A stretch of 49,192 nt of DNA, taken from positions 1 to 49,192 of the forward strand of contig NZ_BQXQ01000035.1 of assembly GCF_030159055.1 (NCBI RefSeq), written 5' to 3'. Each line of letters opens with the position of its first letter. The first letter of the stretch is position 1. The notes under the pieces are model-generated. The model saw only the letters and a list, made by a program, of their open reading frames with translations, was not told where the DNA came from and did no database searches. This document shows positions 1 to 9,994 of the stretch, piece after piece. The stretch comes from Acidovorax sp. SUPP3334 (GTDB taxonomy: Bacteria; Pseudomonadota; Gammaproteobacteria; Burkholderiales; Burkholderiaceae_C). Made by a program: the position numbers and the translations under genes.

Positions 1-2
1 GC

Positions 3-116
3 TTTGCCTGGCTGGAGAAGAACAGGCGGCTGTGGAAGAACTGCGAGCGGCTGCTCAATACCAGCCTGCAGTTCGTACATCTGGCTTTCCTCGCTCTGCT
101 GCTCAGGAGATCGTGA
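3..116 (+). CDS. IS5-family transposase, C-terminal fragment (cut by window edge)
   Basis: The first open frame reads FAWLEKNRRLWKNCERLL and continues to a leucine-rich end LALLLRRS before the stop. This is the usual tail of IS5-group DDE transposases, where the FAW-x-x-x-RRL segment lies shortly before the C-terminus. Only 37 residues are present because the window begins inside the gene, so completeness cannot be judged. The end of the element should lie in the next few dozen bases; an imperfect palindrome gaacacgttc sits at 115-124, followed by ttag, but without the other end I cannot confirm the terminal repeat. The family call is from motif recall. Confidence 0.75.
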   Translation, partial: FAWLEKNRRLWKNCERLLNTSLQFVHLAFLALLLRRS

Positions 117-238
117 ACACGTTCTTAGAGGGAAAGCAACGCCGGGAAACGAATGGCCCGGCGGCTCCTGCTGGATCGTGAACCCGTCATGAGCACACGG
201 ATCTTTGCGGCGACCCGGGGCGCCACCGTTGCATGCGC

Positions 239-1828
239 TCAGGGCGCCTTATACATGTGCGGCATGGTCAAGCCGTAATTGCCCGCGACACCAGGTGTGG
301 CATTGGGGTTGGTGAGCTTGAGCAATGCCGCGCCGATGACAGGCCGGCCATCCGCTGCATTGGTGGCGATGCTGGCCCAGCCGGACATGAAAGCGTCCGA
401 ACGGGGCTGTGCAGTGATCGATGCCGAGACGCCGGAACGGCTCGATTCCTGGAAGCCCACGGTAGCTGTCGTGCCGCAAGCCACGACAGGGCTCAATGCG
501 AGCTTCGTGAGGGTCTGGCGGTCGAAGTAAGTCAGGTTCCACTGGTTGCAGACGCTCTCAGGAGCGGTCTTGACCTGGGTGTCATCGGTCGAGAAATACT
601 GGCTGCCGAGGTCCGAAGGCGGAACCACCGAATAGACCCTCGCCACTGCGGGCGGCTGGCTGTAGTCGTAAGCCACGCTGTAGCGTTTCGTGGGCATGGA
701 CAGCACCCAGTCCGTCCTTGCGGAAATGGAGGGATCGGTGGCGTACTGGTTCATCACTTCGGTCGCGGCCAATTGCGCCGACAGGTCCCCGGCCGTTCTG
801 CGCGCGTTGCGCTCGCCGGCCGGCAGGTAGTAGGGCGTGGACAAGTCGGGCAGGTCGTAATAGCGCGCCTGGATGACGGCCGCATTGGTGGGCTCGCTGG
901 TCTCGCCGTCGATATTCTTCACGCGGGTGGCGAAGCCGGCCGAAACCAGCAGCGGGTCGGCGGTATAGCGCTCAGGGGAGGAGACGGTCTGCCCTGTCGG
1001 CGGAAACAGCACATAGTTGCCTCGTGCGCTGCGGCCTGCGTTGTTGACGGCGCGAATGGCCGTGGCGGCGCCGGAGAACGTGGTGGAATTCGGCACGTCG
1101 ATGATGTACCAGGTGCCTGCCACACCGCCCGTGGGGGTTGCCAGGCCGCGGCTGGCGGCCTCGGCCTCGGTACCGGCGTCTTCGAGGAGTGCCGCATTCA
1201 GCGCGGCGTCCGTGCACGGAGCCGAGCCGTTCACGGGGCGGATGGCCGTGAAGAGGGCGGAGCGCTCCTGCTGGCCCGTTCCATATACGGCGGTGCCTGG
1301 GATATCGGCCGCCACGATGGCCTCGATGGCGCCTTCGCGGGTGTGGTTGGCCGTCACGTCGGCGGTCCAAAGGGGATTGAGCCGATCGGTCACGAAAGTC
1401 TGCGCCACGCCGGGCGTGAGCCGCGGGGAGGTGCAAGTCGCGTCGGCCGTGGACAGTTGCGCGATGCCGTTGGCGCCCGCCGTCACCGCGCCGGTCCAGA
1501 CATCGCCGGGAGCCAGCAGCACGGTCATGTGCAACAGGCCGTCGCCATTGTTGGCACCGCGAAAGCGCAGCTTCACGGCTTTGCCGTTGTTGATGTCGGT
1601 ATTGACCAGATGCAGCACCGTCATCTGTCCGTTCTGCGCGGTGAAGTAAGGCACTACGAGGCTGTGCCCCGGGCCGCTTTCGGCGATGGCGTAGGTCGTG
1701 GCGTCGGTGGCTCCCATGACGCTGCTCGAAGGGCCGGCCCCCGTGCCAGGAATGACGCTGGCCGTGGCGCTGGTGGCCAGGCCGAGACACAACAAGCCGC
1801 ACGCGGCCGCGATTTGCTGGATAGGCAT
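239..1828 (-). CDS. secreted surface-type protein of unknown function
   Basis: A 529-residue protein begins with a Sec signal peptide (hydrophobic stretch LLCLGLATSATAS, predicted cut near residue 24). The mature part is rich in Thr, Ala, Gly and Asn, with an early block (VVPYFTAQNGQMTVLHLVN) of the kind seen in large secreted proteins of betaproteobacteria annotated only as cell-surface proteins. There are few cysteines and no visible catalytic motif, membrane anchor or LPxTG signal. The ATG at 1828 follows gaggactccgc, a usable ribosome site. The long plus-strand frame opposite is a shadow. An adhesin or surface-layer role is a guess; the export call is firm. Confidence 0.7.
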   Translation of the reverse strand: MPIQQIAAACGLLCLGLATSATASVIPGTGAGPSSSVMGATDATTYAIAESGPGHSLVVPYFTAQNGQMTVLHLVNTDINNGKAVKLRFRGANNGDGLLHMTVLLAPGDVWTGAVTAGANGIAQLSTADATCTSPRLTPGVAQTFVTDRLNPLWTADVTANHTREGAIEAIVAADIPGTAVYGTGQQERSALFTAIRPVNGSAPCTDAALNAALLEDAGTEAEAASRGLATPTGGVAGTWYIIDVPNSTTFSGAATAIRAVNNAGRSARGNYVLFPPTGQTVSSPERYTADPLLVSAGFATRVKNIDGETSEPTNAAVIQARYYDLPDLSTPYYLPAGERNARRTAGDLSAQLAATEVMNQYATDPSISARTDWVLSMPTKRYSVAYDYSQPPAVARVYSVVPPSDLGSQYFSTDDTQVKTAPESVCNQWNLTYFDRQTLTKLALSPVVACGTTATVGFQESSRSGVSASITAQPRSDAFMSGWASIATNAADGRPVIGAALLKLTNPNATPGVAGNYGLTMPHMYKAP

Positions 1829-1982
1829 GCGGAGTCCTCCGGGGAAAGAGCCAATGATGGCCGCAGGTTACCGCAATCCCCGGGGCTCTGGACACCGCCG
1901 ATGGCGGGAAACCCCCGGATAAGTATCGCCATTCGATACCGGGCCGCCGAAGACCGGGCACCAGCGCATCCGGTGGCGTGAT

Positions 1983-2579
1983 ATGCCTGGCCGCCTGCGC
2001 ATGATCCGCCCCATGTTCAACCACGGGCCCATGCCCTTTCTTCCCATGCCACACCCCTGCGCTCCTTCGCCGTTGATTCAGCGCGATACGCCCGCCTGGC
2101 GGCTTCAGGTCTGGGTCTCGTTCGGCATTGCCGTGTGCTGCTGCACGGTGGGATTGGCCTGGCTGCCAGGGGAGCGCATGGAGCAGGCCTTCATGGTGAT
2201 GGGCTATGTCTTCTGCCTTTCGGCGGTGTTCATGCTCGCGAAGTTCGTGCGCGACAACGATGCGCGCCGCGGGGCCGACACACCGATGTTCAAGCTGGTG
2301 GTCTGGGGCGGATTCGCAGTGGCGGTGGGCCTCACGGGCTGGGGGCTGTGGAGCATGGAGATCAACCCGACCTATCAGGCGTTTCTGGGCGTGAGCTGGC
2401 TGTATCTGATCACCACGGCATTCACGTTGGCCAAGATGCTGCGCGACCGCCACGAAGCCGACCTGGCCGAAGCCCGCTGGCAGGGCCGCCGCGAAGCCAC
2501 GGCAGCCATGGGCAGCGCGCCTTCCGTGTCCTCTGCCGCTGCGGCGTCGGACAAGGCTGCCAAGCCTGTTGCTGAGTAA
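1983..2579 (+). CDS. YiaA/YiaB-type inner-membrane protein
   Basis: The protein has two similar modules, each a pair of hydrophobic helices: around residues 43-88 (WVSFGIAVCCCTVGLAWLPG, then FMVMGYVFCLSAVFMLAKFV) and around 104-150. This doubled two-helix layout, with a charged K/R-x-RD segment after each pair (FVRDND, MLRDRH), matches the yiaAB two-helix family, whose function is unknown. The tail of about 45 residues is Ala-rich and probably cytoplasmic. Several in-frame ATGs lie in the first 25 codons (1983, 2001, 2013, 2031), so the true start could be later; none has a clear ribosome site. Confidence 0.65.
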   Translation: MPGRLRMIRPMFNHGPMPFLPMPHPCAPSPLIQRDTPAWRLQVWVSFGIAVCCCTVGLAWLPGERMEQAFMVMGYVFCLSAVFMLAKFVRDNDARRGADTPMFKLVVWGGFAVAVGLTGWGLWSMEINPTYQAFLGVSWLYLITTAFTLAKMLRDRHEADLAEARWQGRREATAAMGSAPSVSSAAAASDKAAKPVAE

Positions 2580-2700
2580 GCGGCGCCCTGTTGGGTGTAA
2601 CACCGGCCTCCCGGCCTGGGCCTTTCCTGCTCAGCGTCTTTCGTGATCCGTGGCGCTCTCCGGGGCCGATCGGCCGGCGCGCCTTTCTTGGAGAAAACCC

Positions 2701-3174
2701 ATGCGTCATTCCCTGTTGATGAATCCGTGCCGTGGCTGGCACTCCCTGGTCGCCAGCGTCGGCCTTGCCTTGGTCTTCGCGGCAGCCCCGGCGCGCGCGC
2801 AAAGCGAGGTGTCCGCCGGCCTGTCGCTGCTGCCCGTGGCATCGGTCGTGGGCACCGCCTCGGTGGCGTCCACCGCTGTCGGCGCCGTGGTGGCGGTGCC
2901 TGCTGCGCTCTCGGTCGGGGGCGCTGTCCTGACGGTGAAAGCGGTACAGGCGTCCGCCAACGGCACGGTGTACCTGCTGGAGCGGGTCTCCGATGGCGCG
3001 CAGGTGAGCGTCGAGGTGGCCGGCCGTGCCGCGTCGGGAACGGTCCACGCCGTGGGGGCATCGGTGGCCTGCAGCGTGATCGGCGCCGGGGTCGTGCTGT
3101 CGGTGGCCGCAGAGGTGGCGGCTTTCGTTCCCAATGCGCTGGGCCGCGCGTTGCTGCACAACGAACGGCTGTGA
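2701..3174 (+). CDS. small secreted or membrane protein, unknown
   Basis: A 157-residue protein with a signal peptide (hydrophobic core SVGLALVFAAAPARAQ, cut after ARA near residue 34) followed by Ala/Val/Gly-rich stretches that could form two weak membrane helices (about 41-75 and 118-145). I chose the ATG at 2701 because GGAG lies at the right distance (ttggagaaaaccc); the frame stays open upstream but those codons have no ribosome site. The stop is 11 bases before the next gene, so the two are probably co-transcribed. I do not recognise the family. Confidence 0.6.
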   Translation: MRHSLLMNPCRGWHSLVASVGLALVFAAAPARAQSEVSAGLSLLPVASVVGTASVASTAVGAVVAVPAALSVGGAVLTVKAVQASANGTVYLLERVSDGAQVSVEVAGRAASGTVHAVGASVACSVIGAGVVLSVAAEVAAFVPNALGRALLHNERL

Positions 3175-3185
3175 AAGGGCCCGCC

Positions 3186-3896
3186 ATGCCTGTCATTCCC
3201 ACCGCCGCGCCAGAGGGCGCCGGCTGGCGCGGACAGGCCTTGGCTGCGCTGGTCGTCCTGGCCCTGGCGGGCTCGGGTGCAGCGCAGGCCGGCCGGTCGT
3301 GCGAGCCGCGCAAGCCGACCCCGCAACTCATCGAACGCGGCCTGCAACTGGCCGAGCGCACGGCCGCCGCGCTGGATGCCGAGCACGCCCGCCACGGCAC
3401 CCAGGTGGTCGTGCTGGCCCGGGCGGGGCAAGACCTTTCGCGCCATGGGCTGCGCTACTCCCACCTGGGCTGGGCGTATCGCACGCCGCAGGGGCCCTGG
3501 CGCGTGGTGCACAAGCTGAACGAGTGCGGCACCGCCGTCGGGGCGGTGTACCGCCAGGGACTGGGCATGGTGAGCTACCCCTGGAGCACGAAGTACCAGC
3601 AGTCGAACCAATGGGCCATCGAGACGCTGGCAGCGGCCATGGAGCCCGCCACGGTGCGCACGCGCGATCAGGCGCAGGCGTGGCTGCGCTGGAAGGGGTA
3701 CGAGCCCACGGTGCTCAAGATCGGCGCGCTCACGCGGCTGGGCGGACGGGTCACGGCTGCGAACGTGGCGTTCGACGACCATCCGGACAGCGAGCGCTTC
3801 GCCAACCGCATCGCCACGGTGACGGTGGACTCCACCCTGGCCTGGCTGCAGCGCGCGCAGCTGGCTTCGCCACCCGTGGTACTGCCGCCGCCTTGA
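3186..3896 (+). CDS. DUF2145-like secreted protein
   Basis: A 236-residue protein with an N-terminal hydrophobic segment (ALAALVVLALAGSGAAQA) that works as a signal peptide. The mature part opens with CEPRKPTPQLIERGLQLAER, then contains VVVLARAGQDLSRHGLRYSH and ends with repeated hydrophobic/aromatic segments. From recall this matches the DUF2145 family, which has no established activity; its pattern of conserved Arg, His and Asn residues hints at a hydrolase fold, but that is inference. The ATG at 3186 lies 11 bases after the preceding secreted-protein gene, and the pair probably acts together in the cell envelope. Confidence 0.65.
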   Translation: MPVIPTAAPEGAGWRGQALAALVVLALAGSGAAQAGRSCEPRKPTPQLIERGLQLAERTAAALDAEHARHGTQVVVLARAGQDLSRHGLRYSHLGWAYRTPQGPWRVVHKLNECGTAVGAVYRQGLGMVSYPWSTKYQQSNQWAIETLAAAMEPATVRTRDQAQAWLRWKGYEPTVLKIGALTRLGGRVTAANVAFDDHPDSERFANRIATVTVDSTLAWLQRAQLASPPVVLPPP

Positions 3897-3978
3897 ATGC
3901 GCTTCCCCCTGGCGCTGGCGCAGGTGCCTTGGGTTTATAGTCAAAACAGCCGATACCGCCGTATCCATTGCGGTGGTT

Positions 3979-3994
3979 GCTATTAAATTCATAG
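3979..3994. repeat. dispersed AT-rich palindrome, copy 1
   Basis: gctattaaattcatag forms an imperfect inverted repeat (ctat/atag) in a GC-rich setting, 25 bases before the start of the zinc-ribbon gene. Related elements occur at 13353, 20885, 22643, 31236 and 39151, so this is one member of a small interspersed family. Confidence 0.6.
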
Positions 3995-4018
3995 TAATTC
4001 AATGTTGAGGAGTCGACC

Positions 4019-5143
4019 ATGAGCAAATCCCTTCGCCTGTCGGAAAAATGGTTTCGACGCGGCCTGTGGGTGGTGTCGCTGGTGTTCGCCAGTTTTCTGA
4101 TCGGGCTGGGCGGCACGGTCGTGGACGACCTGCCCAAGGTCGAAGCCACGCTGCAGCTCGACGATTTCCTGGACCGCCCTGCCGCGCATGCGTTGCGCAC
4201 CGAGGTGCGCAACGCGCAGCAGGCCGAGGAGAGCGCCCAGACGGCGCTCGACCAGGCCCGCCTGCAGCGCGCCAAATCGCGCAGCGAAACCGCCGCCGAG
4301 CGCGAGACCTTCAACAACTGGCTGGCCACGCGCAGCGCCACCCAGCAGTCCGAGCACAACCCCGAGGTGGTGCAGCGCACGAAAGCGCTGGACGCGCTCA
4401 AGCTGCGCGAGCGCCAGACCCAGCAGGCGGTGGAGGCCCAGGAGCAGGCCGCGCTCGATGCGCGCCAGGCGGCCGAGGCCGCGCAGCAGCGACTGTCCGC
4501 GCTGGAGCAGGGTGGCTACGAGCGCATGGCCGTGCAGCAGCGCAACGTGCAGCTGCGCGTGTTCCTGTACCGGCTGGCGCTGACCCTGCCGTTGTTGGCG
4601 GTGGCCGGCTGGCTTTTCGTCAAGAAGCGCAAGAGCACCTATTGGCCTTTCGTCTGGGGCTTCATCTTCTTTGCGCTGTTCGCGTTCTTCGTCGAACTGG
4701 TGCCGTACCTGCCCAGCTACGGCGGCTACGTCCGTTACGTGGTGGGCATCGTCGTCACGGGTCTGGTGGGGCGCTACGCCATCGTGGCGCTCAACCGGTA
4801 CCTGGAGCGCCAAAAGCGCGCCGAAGCCCTGCCCGACCAGGAGCGCCGCAAGGAGTTGAGCTACGACGTGGCGCTGGCACGGCTGGCCAAGAGCGTATGC
4901 CCCGGCTGCGAGCGGCCGGTGGATCTGAAAGACCCCACCATCGACTTCTGCCCGCACTGCGGCATCGGGCTGTTCGACCACTGCGGCACGTGCAATACCC
5001 GCAAGAGCGCCTTTGCCCGGTTCTGCCACGCTTGCGGTGCGGGGGCCAGCCGAGCGGGCCTGCAGGGCGAACCGGCCCCCGCCAGTGCGGCCCCACCGAT
5101 TGCGGCACGGCCTTCGGAGGGTGGCGTGGCGCCGGCCGGTTGA
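4019..5143 (+). CDS. membrane protein with coiled coil and C-terminal zinc ribbons
   Basis: The 374-residue product has three parts. Residues 15-33 form a first membrane helix. Residues about 55-170 are a long Ala/Gln/Glu/Arg-rich coiled coil (QQAEESAQTALDQARLQ and similar), followed by two or three helices around 180-260 (LTLPLLAVAGWLFV, FVWGFIFFALFAFF, YVVGIVVTGLVG). The C-terminal region carries CPGC, CPHC, CGTC and CHAC pairs spaced as two treble-clef or zinc-ribbon folds. The likely topology is a periplasmic coiled coil with cytoplasmic zinc ribbons. No enzyme motif is visible, so a scaffolding role is inference only. The ATG at 4019 follows gttgaggagtcgacc. Confidence 0.7.
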   Translation: MSKSLRLSEKWFRRGLWVVSLVFASFLIGLGGTVVDDLPKVEATLQLDDFLDRPAAHALRTEVRNAQQAEESAQTALDQARLQRAKSRSETAAERETFNNWLATRSATQQSEHNPEVVQRTKALDALKLRERQTQQAVEAQEQAALDARQAAEAAQQRLSALEQGGYERMAVQQRNVQLRVFLYRLALTLPLLAVAGWLFVKKRKSTYWPFVWGFIFFALFAFFVELVPYLPSYGGYVRYVVGIVVTGLVGRYAIVALNRYLERQKRAEALPDQERRKELSYDVALARLAKSVCPGCERPVDLKDPTIDFCPHCGIGLFDHCGTCNTRKSAFARFCHACGAGASRAGLQGEPAPASAAPPIAARPSEGGVAPAG

Positions 5144-5226
5144 CGGAACGGGGCTACGCCCGCATCCCTTTTACAGACCCGTGGTTGCCATGGCCGCCAA
5201 CGCGGCCTGGCGGTCGAATGAGGGCG

Positions 5227-5916
5227 TCAGCTTCCCATCACGACGGGACCGCCTTTCGCCAGGGCGCGCTGGTAGGCCGGGCGCTCGCGCATGCGGGCCT
5301 GGTAGGCCTGCAGGTGCGTGTAGCGGTTGGCATCGACGGCGCGGCTCAGGGCGGCTTCCACGGCGAAGCTCATCTGGAAATCGGCCATGGTGAGGTCGGG
5401 CCCCGAAAACCAGCGGTTTTTAGACAGATGGTCTTCGATGAAGGCCAGGGCCGTCGCCAGGTTCGGGTCCACGAGCTTTTGTTCCGCCTTGCCGCACACG
5501 GCCCGTGCGATGGGCCGCACGAAGAACGGCATGGGCTGCTTGGGCAGCGTTTGAAAGACCAGCTTCATCAGCAGCCAGTTCATCAGCGAGCCTTCGGCGT
5601 AGTGCATCCAGAAGCGGCACTGGCGGTGTTCGGGCGTTCTGCGGGCGGGCTCCAGTTGCGCCGGGTCGCCAGACGCCTGCCCTCCGTAGGTCTCCACCAG
5701 GTATTCGATGATCGCGCCCGATTCGGCGATGACCGCATCCCCTTCGGTGACGACCGGCGACTTGCCGAGCGGATGCACCTTGCGAAGCGCCTCGGGCGCG
5801 AGCCGCGTGCGCGGATCGCGCTGGTAGCGCTTGAGTTCATAAGGCACGCCCAGTTCTTCGAGCAGCCAGAGGATGCGCTGCGAGCGCGAGGTTTCGAGGT
5901 GGTGGACGGTCAGCAT
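5227..5916 (-). CDS. glutathione S-transferase family protein
   Basis: A 229-residue protein with a thioredoxin-like N-terminal domain beginning MLTVHHLETSRSQRILWLLE, a cis-proline segment HPLGKSPVV near residue 50, and the glutathione-contact pair ES in VIAESGAIIEYL near residue 65. The rest is the all-helical C-terminal domain, with the conserved LTMADFQMSF near 175. The length is normal for the family. It should conjugate or reduce hydrophobic substrates with glutathione in the cytoplasm; the physiological substrate is not readable. The frame runs on upstream of 5916, but the fold starts at this Met. The next gene on this strand is tgt, 112 bases away. Confidence 0.88.
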   Translation of the reverse strand: MLTVHHLETSRSQRILWLLEELGVPYELKRYQRDPRTRLAPEALRKVHPLGKSPVVTEGDAVIAESGAIIEYLVETYGGQASGDPAQLEPARRTPEHRQCRFWMHYAEGSLMNWLLMKLVFQTLPKQPMPFFVRPIARAVCGKAEQKLVDPNLATALAFIEDHLSKNRWFSGPDLTMADFQMSFAVEAALSRAVDANRYTHLQAYQARMRERPAYQRALAKGGPVVMGS

Positions 5917-6028
5917 GGCGCCATCGTAGCGGGACGCTGCGTGGTGCGGCATCGGCAGCGTCCCGCAGCGGACATGGCGCCGGCCCTTGCGAGGCAGCGC
6001 TGGCAGCGCGCCGCCAGGGACGACGGAG

Positions 6029-7312
<1,284 letters not shown>

Positions 7313-7330
7313 TCAGGAAAGGACACGGAC

Positions 7331-7816
7331 ATGCTCAAGATCCTCATCGCCGTCGATGGATCGGACCTCTCGCTGGATGCGGTGCATCACACCCTGGCGC
7401 TGCTGCGGCAGGGCCTGCGCGCCAGCGTCGTGCTGGCACACGTGCAAGAACCCGCCACGCTTTATGAAATGGTGGTGTCGCGCGACCCGGACCTCATCGC
7501 CGCCGCCAGCCTGGAAGCCGGCCTGCACCTGATGGCGTCTGCCCGTGCGCTTTTCGAAGCCGCTGGCGTGCCCCATGAAACCGAAGTGGGTGTGGGTGAC
7601 GTGGCCAACACGCTGGTGGAGATCGCCGAGCGCCATGGCTGCGGCATGCTGGTCATCGGCGCGCGCGGCCATGGCGCCATCAGCAGCGCATTGCTGGGGT
7701 CGGTGTCGCAGGCGCTTGTGCATGCCAGCCAGGTGCCGGTGACCATCGTCAAGCACGCGGAGGTTCTGGAAGCGGTGGATATGAATGCAGAGGGCGGCGA
7801 GGAAGCCCTGGGCTGA
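7331..7816 (+). CDS. universal stress protein (UspA family)
   Basis: A single-domain 161-residue protein that opens with the family signature MLKILIAVDGSDLS and ends with the nucleotide-binding motif GARG, nine residues, then GS, followed by VPVTIVKH. That G-x2-G-x9-G-S pattern belongs to the ATP-binding class of Usp proteins. It probably forms cytoplasmic dimers that respond to stress; the exact trigger is unknown. The ATG at 7331 has caggaaaggacacggac upstream, which supplies AGGA. It is divergent from tgt with about 130 bases between the starts. Confidence 0.93.
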   Translation: MLKILIAVDGSDLSLDAVHHTLALLRQGLRASVVLAHVQEPATLYEMVVSRDPDLIAAASLEAGLHLMASARALFEAAGVPHETEVGVGDVANTLVEIAERHGCGMLVIGARGHGAISSALLGSVSQALVHASQVPVTIVKHAEVLEAVDMNAEGGEEALG

Positions 7817-7899
7817 AAGGCTTGCAAGCCCGCCAGCAAGGGCCGGGCGGGCGCGAAGCGCGGCGGCCGCTGGCCGATGCAGCGGCAGCGCCCTGTGCG

Positions 7900-8286
7900 T
7901 CAGGCGGCTTTGCGAAAGGGCTCGCTGGAGCGCTGCAGCTTGCCGTGTGGCAGGCTGGCCAGGCGCTTGAACATGCGCCGGCAGTAGCCGTTGATCCACA
8001 GGCATTTGTTGAGTTCGTCCACCGGCAGCGGGCCGGAGACGACGACGATGTCGTTGGCCACATCGACCGCCCCCGCCGCGCGAAGGCGCCGGCGCGTGTT
8101 GCTGGCCCAGGACTGGATGCGGGACGGCGTCCCGTGCTGATGCACTTCGCCGGTATGGGCGTCGAATGCGATGGCCACGGTGTCCGTCTTCAGCTTGAAG
8201 CGACGCTCGCCCGTGACGGCACTCGGTGCCTCGCGCATGTCGTACAGGTAGTAACTTCCAGCCTTGAGCTGATATTGCATGTCCAT
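7900..8286 (-). CDS. small hypothetical protein
   Basis: A 128-residue basic cytoplasmic protein. I chose the Met at 8286 because GGAGGACGAAAC stands directly before it, one of the clearest ribosome sites in the window; an upstream Met in the same frame has no such site. Visible features are the segment FKLKTDTVAIAFDAHTGEVH, a basic stretch TRRRLRAAG, and a Trp/Cys-containing LWINGYCRRMFKRL near the end. It has no signal peptide, membrane segment or recognisable domain. It is convergent with the upstream usp gene. I do not recognise the family. Confidence 0.6.
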   Translation of the reverse strand: MDMQYQLKAGSYYLYDMREAPSAVTGERRFKLKTDTVAIAFDAHTGEVHQHGTPSRIQSWASNTRRRLRAAGAVDVANDIVVVSGPLPVDELNKCLWINGYCRRMFKRLASLPHGKLQRSSEPFRKAA

Positions 8287-8522
8287 GTTTCGTCCTCCGA
8301 GGGGCATTGTCCTGGGGGCTTGGACCGGCAATGGTGGAGAAAGCGGCGTGAAAACGCCTCTTATTCCAGAGTGGGTGCGCGGGGCCTCGCGGACTGCGAT
8401 GTGCGTGCATTGTGTCGGCGCGGGTGCGCCGATTCAAGGCAATCGCCGGAGCAAACGGTAACGGGATGTGATGCACCGGGCCCCACTGCGCTTGTGCAAG
8501 TCCCGGCTGCAGGGGCGCTGCG
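8287..8522. other. intergenic spacer, no feature identified
   Basis: The 236 bases between the hypothetical gene and the 3' end of pldA contain short GC-rich inverted stretches but no T-run to make a terminator, and no convincing small ORF. Part must act as the promoter for the 7900-8286 gene. Confidence 0.4.
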
Positions 8523-9758
8523 TCAGAAATCGACCAGGCTCAGGCCGACGCTGAACACCGTGCGCTTGCGGTTGTAGTCGATCATGCTGTCGCCGTAGCC
8601 GCTGAACAGGGCGGTGTGCAGGCGCAGGTTGCTCTTGCTGCCGCCCAGGCCCTTGCCCAGGTTCTGCAGCCATTCGATGCGTGCCGAGCCGCGCGGCGTG
8701 GAGGCCAGCGAATGGCGAACGGTCACGCCCACGGTGTTGTCGCGGTCGTAGTTCCAGTTCACCTGCAGCTCGCCCCGGCCGATGTAGTCGCTGATGCCCG
8801 GGTTGTCGTCGCTGTCGGCGCCTTCGCTCAGGCGCTTCCAAAGGCGTGCATTCACGCTCCAGCGGTTGTCCAGTTCCATGCCGGTCATCAGGTACACGCG
8901 GTTCCAGCTGCGCGAAAGGGGCAGGCTCTGGCCGTTGGACTGGTGCACCAGCCCGATGCCGCTGTAGCGCCAGCGCCAGCCGAAGGGCAGCTTGGCGTCG
9001 GTGGGGTACACGTACATCACTTCCGGCTCGTGGTCGGTGGCGCGGAAGGGGCGCGAAATGTCGGGGCTGAACAGCTGCCAGTACGACTGCTGTGTGTAGC
9101 CCACCCACACCGAGTCCTTGAGCGTGGGGTGGCCCTGCGTCAGCAGCCCCTGCGCGACCTTCGTGCGCACCGACAGCTGAATGCGGTTTTCGGTGGTCCG
9201 GTAGTCCACCGCCGATGTGGCGTTGTGATCCGCGACGGGCGAGGTGGGCTGGCGGTTCACGTTGCTGCCCTTGACCACCGAGACGCTGATGGGCCGGTAG
9301 CCGCGGAAGCGGAACGTGCCGCAATCGCTGCCCGACTCCAGCTCCCAGAAGCGCGACAGCGTGCTGTACTGCTCGTCGCGGCAGCCTTCCACCTGGGCGA
9401 CGTCGATGAGGCGGGTGGCTGGCAGCGTCGTGTCCACGGGGGTGGGCGGTGCGGAGCTGGCCGTGGTGTTGCCGCCTTGCGCGCTGGCCGACGCTGCCGG
9501 GGCTTTCCAGGCCTGCTGGCCCGCCCACTGGTCGAAGCAGGCCAGGCGCGCGGTGCTGTCGCCCGCGATGGCCGTGCAGCGGCGCCAGGCTTCGCCCGCG
9601 GCCTCGGCGGAGGCCGCAGGAGGCGTCTGCGCCAGTGCGGCACCTGCCGGTGCGCACAGCGCAAGCGCCAGCGTGCCCAGATGCCGCGGCATCATTGCCA
9701 TCCGGACTGCTTGCGCAGCCCGAACGGGACGGTGGTGTGGTGTTGTACGTTGTTCCAT
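8523..9758 (-). CDS. pldA: outer-membrane phospholipase A
   Basis: An integral outer-membrane beta barrel that hydrolyses acyl chains of phospholipids reaching the outer leaflet. The catalytic motif is intact: GLVHQSNGQS holds the active His and Ser two residues apart, and SWNRVYL supplies the Asn. The 411-residue protein has a signal peptide (LGTLALALCAPAGAALAQ), a low-complexity linker of about 90 residues longer than in E. coli, then alternating amphipathic strands ending in the barrel signature VFSVGLSLVDF with a terminal Phe. The ATG at 9758 follows GAGATACGAGGAAC. An upstream Met at 9782 is possible but lacks a site. Confidence 0.92.
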   Translation of the reverse strand: MEQRTTPHHRPVRAAQAVRMAMMPRHLGTLALALCAPAGAALAQTPPAASAEAAGEAWRRCTAIAGDSTARLACFDQWAGQQAWKAPAASASAQGGNTTASSAPPTPVDTTLPATRLIDVAQVEGCRDEQYSTLSRFWELESGSDCGTFRFRGYRPISVSVVKGSNVNRQPTSPVADHNATSAVDYRTTENRIQLSVRTKVAQGLLTQGHPTLKDSVWVGYTQQSYWQLFSPDISRPFRATDHEPEVMYVYPTDAKLPFGWRWRYSGIGLVHQSNGQSLPLSRSWNRVYLMTGMELDNRWSVNARLWKRLSEGADSDDNPGISDYIGRGELQVNWNYDRDNTVGVTVRHSLASTPRGSARIEWLQNLGKGLGGSKSNLRLHTALFSGYGDSMIDYNRKRTVFSVGLSLVDF

Positions 9759-9994
9759 GTTCCTCGTATCTCCTTGCCGCAACTGCCTTGTGCCCGCTGG
9801 CCGATCCAGGGGGCGTTGATGTTTTTGCCGTCGTCCGGTGCGGGGCTGAATGGGGCGCCCTGCTGCTGCACGGTGCCACGCACGCTCTGTGCCAGCCCGG
9901 GGTGCTGGCGCAACGCGGTCATCGCCGCCGTGGCGCCATCCGCTTTGGCGATCGCCGGCCAGACTGCGGCGTGGGCACGGGGCCGGCGGGTCAT
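9692..9994 (-). CDS. small ORF translationally coupled to rep
   Basis: A 100-residue frame starts at 9994 with an ATG that overlaps the rep stop codon as ATGA, the classical arrangement for translational coupling. Its own 3' end runs 67 bases into the start of pldA in another frame. The product is basic, with a stretch PWIGQRAQGSCGKEIRGTWN and a possible weak helix early on, and no domain I recognise. The coupling argues that it is translated; the odd C-terminus inside pldA argues for caution. It could be a real small protein or a decayed longer gene. Confidence 0.4.
   Translation of the reverse strand: MTRRPRAHAAVWPAIAKADGATAAMTALRQHPGLAQSVRGTVQQQGAPFSPAPDDGKNINAPWIGQRAQGSCGKEIRGTWNNVQHHTTVPFGLRKQSGWQ

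Noticed and set aside
233-1981. A 582-codon plus-strand frame opposite the surface-type protein
   Set aside because: The product is a His/Arg/Gly-rich shadow; the minus-strand protein has a clean signal peptide and ribosome site.
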